64,000 nucleotides of DNA from Anaerolineae bacterium (GCA_020848035.1 JADLAX010000002.1:1-64000); one strand, 5' to 3'; shown: positions 48,261 to 56,044, counted from the stretch's first letter. The notes: generated by a model not told the origin, from the sequence alone. Program-made: numbers and translations.

Positions 48261-49638
48261 GGGCGGCGCTCCGCTTGAGTTCCGGGCCGGTGGGTGTGTC
48301 GGTGATGTCGTAGCCTGCGGCCGCGATTTGGCCGCGCAGAGCATCGGCTTCGGCCCAGTTTTTGGCAGCGCGGGCGGCCTGGCGCTGCTCGGCCAGGGCC
48401 ATAATCTCGGCGGGGATGGGCTGTTCGGCTTCGGGCTGCCAATCGACCAGACCCAGCCCCAGCACGCGGTCAAATTCCACGATGGTGGCCTTTTTCACAC
48501 CGCCGGGCAGGTCACTCTTGACCAGATTCCAGACCACGGCCAGGGCACGAGGCATGTTGAGGTCGTCGTTGATCTGGGCGGTGAAGTCGGCCAGGAAGGT
48601 TGGGTCTGGTTGGGTGGGAGTGGGCCATTGGGAAACGGCCGTACGCAGCCGCTGCAGCGCCGTCGCCGCCCCATCCATCGCCTGCCAGTTAAACGTCAGC
48701 TTGGCGCGGTAATGCCCACCCAGGCAGAAGAAGCGGTACACCAGCGGGTCGTAGCCGCGATCGATGAGCGTTTGCAGCCGCAAAAAATCGCCCGACGATT
48801 TGGACATTTTGAGGCCATCGAGCTGCAAAAAGTAGCCGTGCAGCCAGAAGTTGGCCAGCCGGGTGCCGTGGCACGCCTGCGTTTGGGCAATCTCGTTGGG
48901 ATGGTGCACCATAATGTGGTCTTCACCGCCGCAGTGAATGTCGAAAAAGGTGCCCAGGTAATGCGAGGCCATCGCTGAACACTCGATGTGCCAGCCGGGG
49001 AAGCCAACGCCCCACGGGCTGTCCCACTCCATCTGCCGCTGCGCGTCTGGCGGGCTGAACTTCCACAGGGCAAAGTCGGTGACGTTGCGCTTTTCGCTCA
49101 TGGCGATGCGGCTGCCTGCCTGTAAGCCCTCGATGTTGAGCCGGGCGATGTAGCCGTAATCGTCCAGCCGGGACGTGTCGAAGTAGATGCCGTCGCTGGT
49201 GCGGTAGGTGTAGCCGTTGGCCTCGATGCCCTGGATCATGGCGATTTGCTCGGCGATGTGGCCGGTGGCCTTGCACCAGATGTGCGGCTCGTGGATGTGC
49301 AGCTTCGCTAAATCTTGCTTGAACGCTTCGGTGTAAATCTCGGCGATTTCCCAGGCGCTTTTACCGGCGCGGCGGGTGCCCACCTCCATTTTGTCTTCGC
49401 CCGCGTCGGCGTCGTCGGTCAGGTGGCCCACATCGGTGATGTTCATGACGTGCAGCACCTCGTGCCCGTTGAACTCCAGCACGCGGCGCAAAATATCTTC
49501 AAAAATGTAGCTGCGCAGGTTGCCGATGTGGGCGTAATCGTAGACGGTGAGGCCGCAGGTGTAGAGCTTGACCTGGGGTGGATGGAGGGGGGTAAACGGC
49601 CGTACTTTTCGCTCGTAGGTATCAAACAAGGTTAACAT
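48253..49638 (-). CDS. cysS: Cysteinyl-tRNA synthetase
   Basis: 461 residues, full length. Zinc-site Cys in LYTCGLTVYDYAHIGNLRSY with the HIGN class I signature, NITDVGHLTDDADAGEDKME, FPGWHIECSAM (zinc Cys and His), HCGGEDHIMVHHPNE, and KMSKSSGDFL. It charges tRNA-Cys. The PIG-L gene overlaps its stop. The first 38 coding bases (49601-49638) have been duplicated twice to the right, at 50432-50469 and 51258-51295, with the neighbouring toxin-antitoxin genes. No convincing ribosome site precedes the start. Confidence 0.97.
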   Translation of the reverse strand: MLTLFDTYERKVRPFTPLHPPQVKLYTCGLTVYDYAHIGNLRSYIFEDILRRVLEFNGHEVLHVMNITDVGHLTDDADAGEDKMEVGTRRAGKSAWEIAEIYTEAFKQDLAKLHIHEPHIWCKATGHIAEQIAMIQGIEANGYTYRTSDGIYFDTSRLDDYGYIARLNIEGLQAGSRIAMSEKRNVTDFALWKFSPPDAQRQMEWDSPWGVGFPGWHIECSAMASHYLGTFFDIHCGGEDHIMVHHPNEIAQTQACHGTRLANFWLHGYFLQLDGLKMSKSSGDFLRLQTLIDRGYDPLVYRFFCLGGHYRAKLTFNWQAMDGAATALQRLRTAVSQWPTPTQPDPTFLADFTAQINDDLNMPRALAVVWNLVKSDLPGGVKKATIVEFDRVLGLGLVDWQPEAEQPIPAEIMALAEQRQAARAAKNWAEADALRGQIAAAGYDITDTPTGPELKRSAAHA

Positions 49639-49714
49639 GCCGGATAGCTTACATCAGTCTGGGGGTGTTGTCGAAGGGGGGAACGGCCTTTGCTTCAGAT
49701 TCGTGCCACAGAGA

Positions 49715-50077
49715 TTATTCAAGCGGATCGATGACGGTTAACGAGTCAATCCAGGTGAAGTCTTTGGTGTTGTGGGTAGCCAGTTGAAAGTTGTGATAGA
49801 GGGCAGTCCCGGCGATGAGCGCATCACCCAGCGACATCGCTTTTTGTTGACGAAGGGAAACGGCCGTTTGAAACACCTCTGCCGAAGGATAGAGAATCGT
49901 CAGTTCCGAAAACAAAGCTTCGAGCGCACTTTTATCCGCTAGGGTTAGCTTGTGGTAGCCAAGCACTTCTACCAAGCTGACTGCGGAAACGGCCGGTTTG
50001 TTTTCGGCAAACCAATCAACCAGCGCCGCATTTTGGGCAACAGCATAGATAAGCAGGTTGCTATCGGCAAGGATCAT
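49715..50077 (-). CDS. PIN-domain toxin (VapC-like), copy 1
   Basis: 120 residues starting MILADSNLLIYAVAQN, with the first acidic residue of the PIN site (LADSNLL). Other acidic positions are in SLVEVLGYHK, SLGDALIAGTAL and TKDFTWIDSL. PIN toxins are Mg-dependent endoribonucleases. Its start overlaps the antitoxin stop by four bases. Copy 2 (50545-50907) differs at only a few residues, for example TLADKSALEAL against NPADKSALESL. Confidence 0.88.
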   Translation of the reverse strand: MILADSNLLIYAVAQNAALVDWFAENKPAVSAVSLVEVLGYHKLTLADKSALEALFSELTILYPSAEVFQTAVSLRQQKAMSLGDALIAGTALYHNFQLATHNTKDFTWIDSLTVIDPLE

Positions 50078-50331
50078 TCGTCCCGTCCTGGAAGCGGCCG
50101 ATCCTGGCGGATTCGTTTTTGCCAGGCAACCGGATCATCTATGTCGCCAAAGGTGTTGAGTTTAGCGAGGGTTTGAAAAGCGGTTTTAATGCGCTGCCCA
50201 CGTTCTGCATCCGTTGTCGCTGGTGCGGATTGCAGCCGCTGCCGTAGAAACAAGATGAAATCCAACACCTCATTTTGCTTTTCAGGAGGAAGCTGGGTTA
50301 ATTGCTCTTCAATTTGATCGAGTAAAGCCAT
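50074..50331 (-). CDS. Antitoxin of the PIN module (DUF2281-like), copy 1
   Basis: 85 residues: MALLDQIEEQLTQLPPEKQ, then EVLDFILFLRQRL, the helical N-terminal pattern of DUF2281/VapB-like antitoxins. A charged C-terminal tail (DPVAWQKRIRQDRPLPGRDE) presumably wraps the toxin. It precedes and overlaps the toxin gene by four bases. Confidence 0.78.
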   Translation of the reverse strand: MALLDQIEEQLTQLPPEKQNEVLDFILFLRQRLQSAPATTDAERGQRIKTAFQTLAKLNTFGDIDDPVAWQKRIRQDRPLPGRDE

Positions 50332-50431
50332 TTCAACCTCCGCGTTTCACGTCTTGTCTTAGTTTATTTTAGCAGCGAGTGGTGGCGTTGGGAATACGGC
50401 CGTTTTATTTCCCATACCTTTTTTGATTAGC

Positions 50432-50469
50432 GTACTTTTCGCTCGTAGGTATCAAACAGGGTTAACATG
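50432..50469 (-). pseudogene. Duplicated fragment of the cysS 5' end (copy 2)
   Basis: These 38 bases match the first codons of cysS (MLTLFDTYERKV) including the ATG, then the reading frame enters unrelated DNA. It is a by-product of the tandem duplication. Confidence 0.85.
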
Positions 50470-50544
50470 CGGGATAGCTTACCTGAGTCTGGGGGTGTTG
50501 TCGATGGAGGGGAACGGCCGTTGCTCTAGATTCGTGCCGATAGA

Positions 50545-50907
50545 TTATTCAAGCGGATCGATGACAGTTAGTGAGTCAATCCAGGTGAAATCTTTGGTGT
50601 TGTGGGTGGCAAGCTGAAAATTGTGGTAGAGAGCGGTCCCGGCGATGAGCGCATCACCCAGCGACATCGCTTTTTGTTGACGAAGGGATACGGCCGTTTG
50701 GAACACCTCTGCCGAGGGGTAAAGAATCGTCAGCTCCGAAAACAAAGATTCGAGGGCACTTTTATCAGCAGGATTTAACTTGTGGTAGCCAAGCACTTCT
50801 ACCAAACTAACTGCGGAAACGGCCGGTTTGTTTTCGGCAAACCAATCAACCAGCGCTGCATTTTGGGCAACGGCGTAAATAAGCAAGTTGCTATCGGCAA
50901 GGATCAT
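50545..50907 (-). CDS. PIN-domain toxin (VapC-like), copy 2
   Basis: 120 residues, nearly identical to copy 1 at 49715-50077, with all acidic active-site positions kept (LADSNLL, VSLVEVLG, SLGDALIAG). Both copies appear intact, so the cell may carry two functional toxins of the same kind. Start overlaps its own antitoxin by four bases. Confidence 0.88.
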   Translation of the reverse strand: MILADSNLLIYAVAQNAALVDWFAENKPAVSAVSLVEVLGYHKLNPADKSALESLFSELTILYPSAEVFQTAVSLRQQKAMSLGDALIAGTALYHNFQLATHNTKDFTWIDSLTVIDPLE

Positions 50908-51161
50908 TCGTCCCGTCCAGGAAGTGGTCGATCCTGGCGGATTTGTTTTTGCCAGGCAACGGGGTCTTCAATGTCGCCAAAGGTGTTTAGCTTGGCCAGG
51001 GTTTGGAAAGCGGTTTTGATGCGCTGCCCTCGTTCTGCATCGGTCGTGGCTGGTGCGGATTGCAGCCGCTGGTGTAGAAACAAGATGAAATCCAACACTT
51101 CATTTTGCTTCTCAGGTGGAAGCTGGGTCAACTGCTTTTCAATTTGATCGAGTAAAGCCAT
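50904..51161 (-). CDS. Antitoxin of the PIN module (DUF2281-like), copy 2
   Basis: 85 residues, differing from copy 1 at a few positions (QIEKQ for QIEEQ, FLHQ for FLRQ, EDPVAWQKQ for DDPVAWQKR). Cross-neutralisation of both toxins is plausible. The shared promoter region (TTGTCTTAGTTTATTTTAG) lies just upstream in both units. Confidence 0.78.
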   Translation of the reverse strand: MALLDQIEKQLTQLPPEKQNEVLDFILFLHQRLQSAPATTDAERGQRIKTAFQTLAKLNTFGDIEDPVAWQKQIRQDRPLPGRDE

Positions 51162-51257
51162 TTCAACCTCCGCGTTTTACGTCTTGTCTTAGTTTATTTT
51201 AGCAGCGAGTGGGGATGTTGGGAATACGGTGTTATTTCTCACACCTTTCATGATTTC

Positions 51258-51295
51258 CGTACTTTTCGCTCGTAGGTATCAAACAGGGTTAACAT
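51258..51295 (-). pseudogene. Duplicated fragment of the cysS 5' end (copy 3)
   Basis: The rightmost copy of the 38-base cysS start. It marks the right breakpoint of the duplication. The shared sequence extends to about 51332. Confidence 0.85.
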
Positions 51296-51446
51296 GCGGG
51301 ATAGCTTACATCAGTCTGGGGGTGTTGTCGAAATGGGTAGGAAAGTTTGGGTAATTCGGCCGTTGCAACCTCAAATAGCAAGCTGTATAGTGTAAAAATC
51401 GTTGTCAGTATGTCATTTATTTAGCAAATGATCAATCGAGACATTT

Positions 51447-51965
51447 ATGGTCACAAATTCCCTCGCTACACTAAAAATATGCGCTGTCGCTCTCGTGCCA
51501 GTGATGTTTGTTTTTATTTGGTTGTTACCAAAGTTTTTACAGAGCGGCCGTTCCATAAAAATGCTAATTGGCGCGATTGTCCTCTCAATGTATACAGCGG
51601 TTTTAGTAGCCACAATAGATAGCAGCAGCTTGCCAATTCAAAACTTCTGGTTTGTTGTTGTATTGAACGCGTTGGTGTGGGGCGGTGTCGGATTCTTGGT
51701 GGGTATATATTTTGACGTGCGCTCACGAGTAGAAATGGGCAGCAGATTTTACCAAGAATTCTGGCATCTGCGGCTGCATGGCGTAGAGTATGGCATTTTG
51801 GGAGCAATAGCCAGTCTGCCGCTAGGGTTTACGGCAGGTTGGTTGGTTATTGCACTTGACGCTTTGTGATTAGAATCACTCTTAAGCTTTTCTACTGGAT
51901 TCATTATTGGCGGGGTATTGGTTTGGGGATTAGATCGATATAATCACAGTTTTTTGCGCGAGTAA
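51447..51965 (+). pseudogene. Membrane protein gene interrupted by one in-frame TGA
   Basis: The frame encodes 140 residues (MVTNSLATLKICAVAL...VIALDAL) with three or four hydrophobic segments, then a TGA at 51867-51869. The same frame continues without interruption to a TAA at 51963-51965. The continuation reads LESLLSFSTGFIIGGVLVWG and ends LDRYNHSFLRE, which looks like one more membrane helix. This suggests a nonsense mutation, or less likely stop-codon readthrough. The patch is AT-richer than its surroundings and contains no exact ACGGCCGT. No family recognised. Confidence 0.55.
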
Positions 51966-51969
51966 AACA

Positions 51970-52152
51970 ATGTTTTTCTTCTTTTTTATCTATGCGCTTT
52001 TGTTTATTGGGGCAGTGTTTGATATAGATTGGATTTTAAAGTTTACAAGGGGAGACAGGCTCTATGGTCGGAAGTTTGCCCGCATCTTCTACGGTATTTT
52101 TGGATTCTTCGGAACGGTTATGATGCTCTTTGCAATGTTGTCTCAGATATAA
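51970..52152 (+). CDS. Small membrane protein resembling Imm17-type immunity proteins
   Basis: 60 residues beginning MFFFFFIYALLFIGAVFD, a short loop (WILKFTRGDRLYGRKFARI), and a second helix (YGIFGFFGTVMMLFAML). The layout, two helices around a GRKxARIFY-like segment, resembles immunity 17 proteins. It follows the interrupted membrane gene by four bases. No toxin gene is visible nearby, so an immunity role is only a possibility. Confidence 0.5.
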   Translation: MFFFFFIYALLFIGAVFDIDWILKFTRGDRLYGRKFARIFYGIFGFFGTVMMLFAMLSQI

Positions 52153-52177
52153 TATAGAGCAAAGTGCCTCACGCTAA

Positions 52178-52207
52178 TTGGCTTCCCACCTGATAGCTCA
52201 CTATAAT
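52178..52207 (+). promoter_or_regulatory. Promoter of moaC giving a leaderless transcript
   Basis: TTGGCT (52178-52183), 18-base spacer, perfect TATAAT (52202-52207). The moaC ATG at 52216 lies eight bases past the -10, at the expected transcription start, and no ribosome site is present. Confidence 0.65.
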
Positions 52208-52215
52208 TAAAACCT

Positions 52216-52701
52216 ATGTCAAAGTTAACCCATCTGGATGAAGCTGGCCGCGCCCGCATGGTGGACGTCGGCGACAAGGACGACACCGAGCGTGTGGCCG
52301 TGGCCCGTGGCTCTGTGCAAATGCAGCCGGAAACGCTGGCCCTTATAATAGAAGGCAATATGAAAAAGGGGGATGTGCTGACGGTGGCGCAGTTGGCTGG
52401 CATCATGGCCGCCAAGCGCACCAGCGACCTCATCCCCATGTGCCATCCGCTCATGCTCAGCCACGTGGCCGTCACCTGCACGCCCAACCCCGCCGAGAGC
52501 AGCGTGGAGATCGAGGCGTCGGTCCGGTTGAAGGGCAAAACAGGCGTGGAGATGGAGGCGTTAACGGCCGTTTCCGTTGCCGCCCTCACCATTTACGACA
52601 TGGCCAAAGCGGTCGATCGCGGCATGGTGATTGGGGATGTGCGCGTGGTCGAAAAATCGGGTGGCAAAAGTGGAGATTGGCGATTGGAGACTGGAGATTA
52701 A
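52216..52701 (+). CDS. moaC: Cyclic pyranopterin monophosphate synthase MoaC
   Basis: 161 residues. [42 protein letters not shown] (the conserved active-site Lys and His), [28 protein letters not shown]. It converts the MoaA product to cPMP in molybdopterin synthesis. The last residues (GDWRLETGD) are coded by a GGAGATT-word repeat that continues into the spacer, so the natural C-terminus has probably been extended by the repeat. The moaDE fusion follows 44 bases later. Confidence 0.96.
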   Translation: MSKLTHLDEAGRARMVDVGDKDDTERVAVARGSVQMQPETLALIIEGNMKKGDVLTVAQLAGIMAAKRTSDLIPMCHPLMLSHVAVTCTPNPAESSVEIEASVRLKGKTGVEMEALTAVSVAALTIYDMAKAVDRGMVIGDVRVVEKSGGKSGDWRLETGD

Positions 52702-52735
52702 AATCAATCTCAAATCTCCAATCCCTAATCTCCTC
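52672..52735. repeat. Word-type hairpin (GGAGATT words) overlapping the moaC end
   Basis: TGGAGATT (52692-52699) pairs with AATCTCCA (52713-52720), with more GGAGATTGG and AATCTCC copies on each side. It contributes the last nine or so codons of moaC. Nearly the same words form 53475-53527. Confidence 0.7.
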
Positions 52736-52745
52736 CAACAAAACT

Positions 52746-53468
52746 ATGGAAATTCAAATCAAACTCTTCGCCACGCTGAAAGACAAAGCGGGCAGCAATA
52801 AAATCAGCGTCACGGTGGCGGAACCAGCTACGGTGGCCACGCTGCTGGAAGCGGTAGGCGCGGCTTACCCGGCACTGCAAACTTCCCTGCCGATTGCCCT
52901 GGTGTCGGTGAACAAGGCGTTTGCGGGAAGAGATACGGCCGTATCCCCCCACGATGAAGTCGCCATGTTCCCCCCCGTCAGCGGCGGCAGCGGTGCCGAC
53001 GATCTGCCGCACCCCACCCATTTTGCCGTCACCACCGAACCGTTCGACATTGCCGCCATCCACGCCAGCCTCGGCGGGTCAGACATTGGGGCGATTGCCA
53101 GCTTCACCGGCTTTGTCCGCGGCCAGACCCAGCGCGACGGCCTGCCGCCGGAAACGAGCTACCTGGAATACGAAGCGTACAGCGAAATGGCCGAGCTCAA
53201 AATGGCCCAGATCGCCCGCGAAATCTGGCAAAAGTGGCCATTGGTCAAAGGCGTGGCGATTGTGCAGCGAATCGGCCGTTTGGACATTGGCCAGCACACC
53301 ACCTTTGTCGCCTGCGCCAGCGGCCACCGCGACCAGGGCATCTTCGACGCCGCCCGCTACGGCATCGACCGCCTCAAAGAGATTGTCCCCGTCTGGAAAA
53401 AAGAAGTGGGCGAAGACCAATCGATCTGGGTGGAAGGCGATTACCGCCCCACCGAGGCAGACAATTAA
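52746..53468 (+). CDS. Fused MoaD-MoaE molybdopterin synthase
   Basis: 240 residues from the ATG at 52746. Residues 1-82 are MoaD (MEIQIKLFATLKDKAG, ending FPPVSGG, the diglycine that carries the sulfur). After a short linker residues ~97-240 are MoaE (GAIASFTGFVRGQT, LEYEAYSEMAELKM, VAIVQRIGRLDIGQHTTFVACAS, KKEVGEDQSIWVEG). Molybdopterin synthase normally consists of separate subunits and needs a free MoaD C-terminal glycine. The fused MoaX of mycobacteria is cleaved after the diglycine, and the same processing would be needed here. Confidence 0.92.
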   Translation: MEIQIKLFATLKDKAGSNKISVTVAEPATVATLLEAVGAAYPALQTSLPIALVSVNKAFAGRDTAVSPHDEVAMFPPVSGGSGADDLPHPTHFAVTTEPFDIAAIHASLGGSDIGAIASFTGFVRGQTQRDGLPPETSYLEYEAYSEMAELKMAQIAREIWQKWPLVKGVAIVQRIGRLDIGQHTTFVACASGHRDQGIFDAARYGIDRLKEIVPVWKKEVGEDQSIWVEGDYRPTEADN

Positions 53469-53474
53469 CAGAAA

Positions 53475-53527
53475 GAGATTGGAGATTGGAGATTAGCAAT
53501 TGATCTTAATCTCCAATCTCCAATCCC
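53475..53527. repeat. Word-type hairpin (GGAGATT words)
   Basis: The 20 bases at 53475-53494 are complementary to 53508-53527 with one mismatch. Three tandem GGAGATT-type words face three AATCTCC words. It separates moaDE from the MazG-like gene. Confidence 0.75.
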
Positions 53528-53539
53528 CAATCTCATTTC

Positions 53540-53854
53540 ATGGACAACTGGCAAGCGCGCACCCACAAATTTGCCCAAAAACACAACTTAACCCACGATC
53601 CCGGTGTTACTGCATTAGATTTACTCAGTGAATTTGGCGAGGTTGCCAAGGAACTGCTCAAAGCAACCAATTACGGCCGTCACGACCCGATTCTTGACAA
53701 TCCAGCCATAGCCGACGAATTAGGCGACATGCTTTATAGTTTGTGCCAGCTGGCAACGGCCGTAAATGTAGACCTCGACCAGGCACTCACCGCTGCCCTG
53801 GCCAAATACGAAGCCCGCTGGCAAGAAAAAGGGCATCCAGGCAGTGGAAAATAA
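53540..53854 (+). CDS. MazG-like nucleotide pyrophosphohydrolase
   Basis: 104 residues, a single MazG domain. The metal-binding signature is visible: LLSEFGEVAKELLKATNY (E-x-x-E region) and ADELGDMLYSLCQLA (E-x-x-D). All-alpha NTP pyrophosphatases of this size dimerise and remove non-canonical or stress nucleotides. Some are tied to (p)ppGpp control, which could be relevant to the Rel homolog 12 kb away, though nothing here proves it. The gene has little upstream space beyond the hairpin. Confidence 0.85.
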   Translation: MDNWQARTHKFAQKHNLTHDPGVTALDLLSEFGEVAKELLKATNYGRHDPILDNPAIADELGDMLYSLCQLATAVNVDLDQALTAALAKYEARWQEKGHPGSGK

Positions 53855-53885
53855 CAAAACCAGCCAAGAGGTAATTGCGTAATTA

Positions 53886-53940
53886 AGTAATTGGGTAATG
53901 GCAAAAGCAAATTATTCAATTACCCAATTACCCAATTACT
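53886..53940. repeat. Word-type hairpin (ATTGGGTA words)
   Basis: AGTAATTGGGTAAT (53886-53899) pairs perfectly with 53927-53940, with an extra ATTACCCA word in between. Located between the MazG-like gene and fabF. Confidence 0.75.
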
Positions 53941-53973
53941 TCCCAAAAAGTATCAACTCTTGGGAGAAGAAGA

Positions 53974-55239
53974 ATGCAGAACGGATCCACCAATCATAAG
54001 CAGAGCGTAGCAAAACATCGTGTCGTCATTACCGGCATGGGGCTGGTAACCCCCCTGGGCCATAATGTGCCCGATACCTGGGCAGCCATCAAAGCAGGCA
54101 AATCCGGTACGGGCGATTTTGTGGTGCTGACCAAAGGTGAACACGAAATGGGCACCATCTGCGAAGTGAAAGATTTTGACGCCGACGCCTACCTGGGCCG
54201 CCGCGACGCCCGCCGCCGCGACCGCTTCCAGCAGTTAGCCACCGTCGCCGCCCGCGAAGCCATCAGCCAGTCTGGCCTGGAAATCACCGATGACAACCGC
54301 GAACGCATCGGCATTACCCTGGGCACCGGCGTTGGTGGCATCCAAACCCTGGTCGAGCAGGAACACATTGTCCTGGAAAAAGGACTCAAGCGTGTCAGCC
54401 CGTTTGCCATCACCATGATCATGCCCAACGGCGCGGCCGGTATGATTGCCATCGACTACGGCATTCACGGCCCCTCCACCACCATCACCACCGCCTGCGC
54501 CGCAGGCTGCGACGCCATCGGCCACGCCTTCCGCACCGTGCAGCGCGGCGAAATGGACGCCATGCTCACCGGTGGCAGCGAGTCGATCCTGGCCTCCGTG
54601 GCCGTGGCGGGTTTTGAACGGGCCGGAGCCACCTCCGCCAAAACCCGTGGCACGCCGCAGCCGTTCGACAAAAATCGCGACGGCCTGGTAGTCGGTGAAG
54701 GTGCGGGCATGCTCGTCATTGAGAGCCTGGAGCACGCCCAGGCGCGTGGTGCAACCATTTACGCCGAGATTGTCGGCTACGGCCAAACCACCGACGCGCA
54801 CCACATCACCGCTCCGGCCGAAGGCGGCGCTGGGGCGGCCCGCGCCATCCGCAAGGCGCTCGATGATGCTGGGCTACAGCCAGAAGATGTGGATTACATC
54901 AGCGCTCACGGTACCTCAACCCCCCTGAACGATGCATCGGAAACGGCCGCAATTAAAGCCGCCCTCGGGGAACACGCCTACAACGTCGGCATCAGCTCCA
55001 CCAAGTCCATGACCGGCCACATCATGGGGGCCACCGGGGCCATCGAAACCGTCTTCTGCACCATGGCCATCCAGGACCAGGTCATGCCGCCCACCATCAA
55101 CTACGAAACCCCCGACCCCGCCTGCGATCTGGACTACATCCCCAACACCGCCCGCCCCGCCAAGGTGGACGTCTGTCTCAACCACGCCTTCGGCTTTGGC
55201 GGCCACAACGCCGTGTTGGTCATCAGGAAGTTCCAATAA
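53974..55239 (+). CDS. fabF: 3-oxoacyl-[acyl-carrier-protein] synthase II
   Basis: 421 residues. The catalytic triad is complete: Cys in TTACAAGCDAIGHA, His in SAHGTSTPLND, His in NHAFGFGGHNAVL; STKSMTGHIMGA holds the conserved Lys. N-terminal VVITGMGLVTPLGHN is standard. The enzyme elongates acyl-ACP with malonyl-ACP in fatty-acid synthesis. The start may be one of the later codons since the first ~15 residues are not conserved. rnc follows; in many bacteria fabF and rnc are neighbours. Confidence 0.96.
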   Translation: MQNGSTNHKQSVAKHRVVITGMGLVTPLGHNVPDTWAAIKAGKSGTGDFVVLTKGEHEMGTICEVKDFDADAYLGRRDARRRDRFQQLATVAAREAISQSGLEITDDNRERIGITLGTGVGGIQTLVEQEHIVLEKGLKRVSPFAITMIMPNGAAGMIAIDYGIHGPSTTITTACAAGCDAIGHAFRTVQRGEMDAMLTGGSESILASVAVAGFERAGATSAKTRGTPQPFDKNRDGLVVGEGAGMLVIESLEHAQARGATIYAEIVGYGQTTDAHHITAPAEGGAGAARAIRKALDDAGLQPEDVDYISAHGTSTPLNDASETAAIKAALGEHAYNVGISSTKSMTGHIMGATGAIETVFCTMAIQDQVMPPTINYETPDPACDLDYIPNTARPAKVDVCLNHAFGFGGHNAVLVIRKFQ

Positions 55240-55273
55240 CTCCGCTCGATTCCGCCTCACAAAAACAATCAAG

Positions 55274-55321
55274 GATTTCGCAGATTCAAAAGAATGTATA
55301 ATTCGGGAAATCTGCGAAATC
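55274..55321. repeat. Hairpin (AATCTGCGAAATC words) between fabF and rnc
   Basis: GATTTCGCAGATT (55274-55286) pairs perfectly with 55309-55321. TATAAT lies in the loop at 55297-55302, but I see no good -35 for it. Related words (AATCTGCGAAATCTGTGG) occur near 8284-8311. Confidence 0.7.
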
Positions 55322-55339
55322 TATTGGTTGAAATTCTGT

Positions 55340-56044
55340 ATGAATCGTTTTGCTGAATTAGAAAACAATCTCAACGTCCAATTTAAGGATTACTCGCTGC
55401 TGATTCGGGCCCTGACCCATCGCTCATACCTCAATGAGCACGCGGATGAGGTGCTGGAAGATAACGAGCGGCTGGAATTTTTGGGCGATGCCGTGCTGGA
55501 CTTTATCGTTGGGGCCTACCTGTACCACCGCTTCCCGGAGATGGATGAGGGCGAGCTGACCAGCCTGCGCGCGGCGCTGGTGCGGGCCAAAACGTTGGCC
55601 CGTTTTGCGCGGGAGTTGGAAATCGGCCGTTTTCTCCAGTTAGGCTATGGCGAAGCAGAAAACGGCGGCCGGGAACGCACCCCGCTGCTGTGCGCCGCCT
55701 TTGAAGCGGTTGTTGGTGCCCTCTACCTGGACCAGGGCATGACGCCCGTGAAGGCGCTGGTAGAACAGCTCATTGGTCCGGCCCTGGCCGAAATCATGGC
55801 CGACTCCCTGCACAAAGACGATAAAAGCGAGTTCCAGGTGTGGGCCCAGGCTCAGTACAACATCACCCCGCGCTATGAGGTGGTGGGCACCAGCGGGCCA
55901 GACCATGCCAAGCTGTTCACCGTTCAGGTGCTGCTGCACGACGCCGTTTGGGGCGAGGGCACCGGGCGCAGCAAGCAGGTAGCCGCCCAGGCCGCCGCCA
56001 AGGTAGCCATGGCCAAAGCCGAAACGCTCGAAGAGAACACATGA
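55340..56044 (+). CDS. rnc: Ribonuclease III
   Basis: 234 residues from the ATG at 55340; the longer open frame from 55196 reads into fabF and is not supported. Catalytic domain: RALTHRSYLNEH, NERLEFLGDAVLD (signature), AAFEAVVGALYLD (metal-binding Glu). The C-terminal double-stranded RNA-binding domain runs from DDKSEFQVWAQAQ to AAAKVAMAKAE. It matures rRNA and mRNA stems, including perhaps the many word-type hairpins here. The next gene overlaps its stop by four bases. Confidence 0.96.
   Translation: MNRFAELENNLNVQFKDYSLLIRALTHRSYLNEHADEVLEDNERLEFLGDAVLDFIVGAYLYHRFPEMDEGELTSLRAALVRAKTLARFARELEIGRFLQLGYGEAENGGRERTPLLCAAFEAVVGALYLDQGMTPVKALVEQLIGPALAEIMADSLHKDDKSEFQVWAQAQYNITPRYEVVGTSGPDHAKLFTVQVLLHDAVWGEGTGRSKQVAAQAAAKVAMAKAETLEENT

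Larger units (their letters stand above)
49601..51332. repeat. Tandem duplication, two ~830-base units plus a partial third
   Basis: The segment beginning CGTACTTTTCGCTCGTAGG recurs at 49601, 50432 and 51258, spacing 831 and 826 bases. Each full unit contains the first 38 bases of cysS, the cysS upstream region, a PIN toxin gene, its antitoxin and their promoter. The third copy stops near 51332. The two full units differ at scattered bases, so the event is not brand new. The breakpoints lie within the cysS coding start, and the true gene is the leftmost. Confidence 0.92.

Noticed and set aside
51867-51869. In-frame TGA as selenocysteine codon
   Set aside because: No convincing SECIS-like stem directly after the codon was evident, no selenoprotein family is recognised and the context is a hydrophobic protein. 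A nonsense mutation is simpler.
52440-52745. Upstream extension of the moaDE frame into moaC
   Set aside because: The frame is open by chance; the MoaD start MEIQIKLF at 52746 matches the family, and the extension would read through the repeat words.
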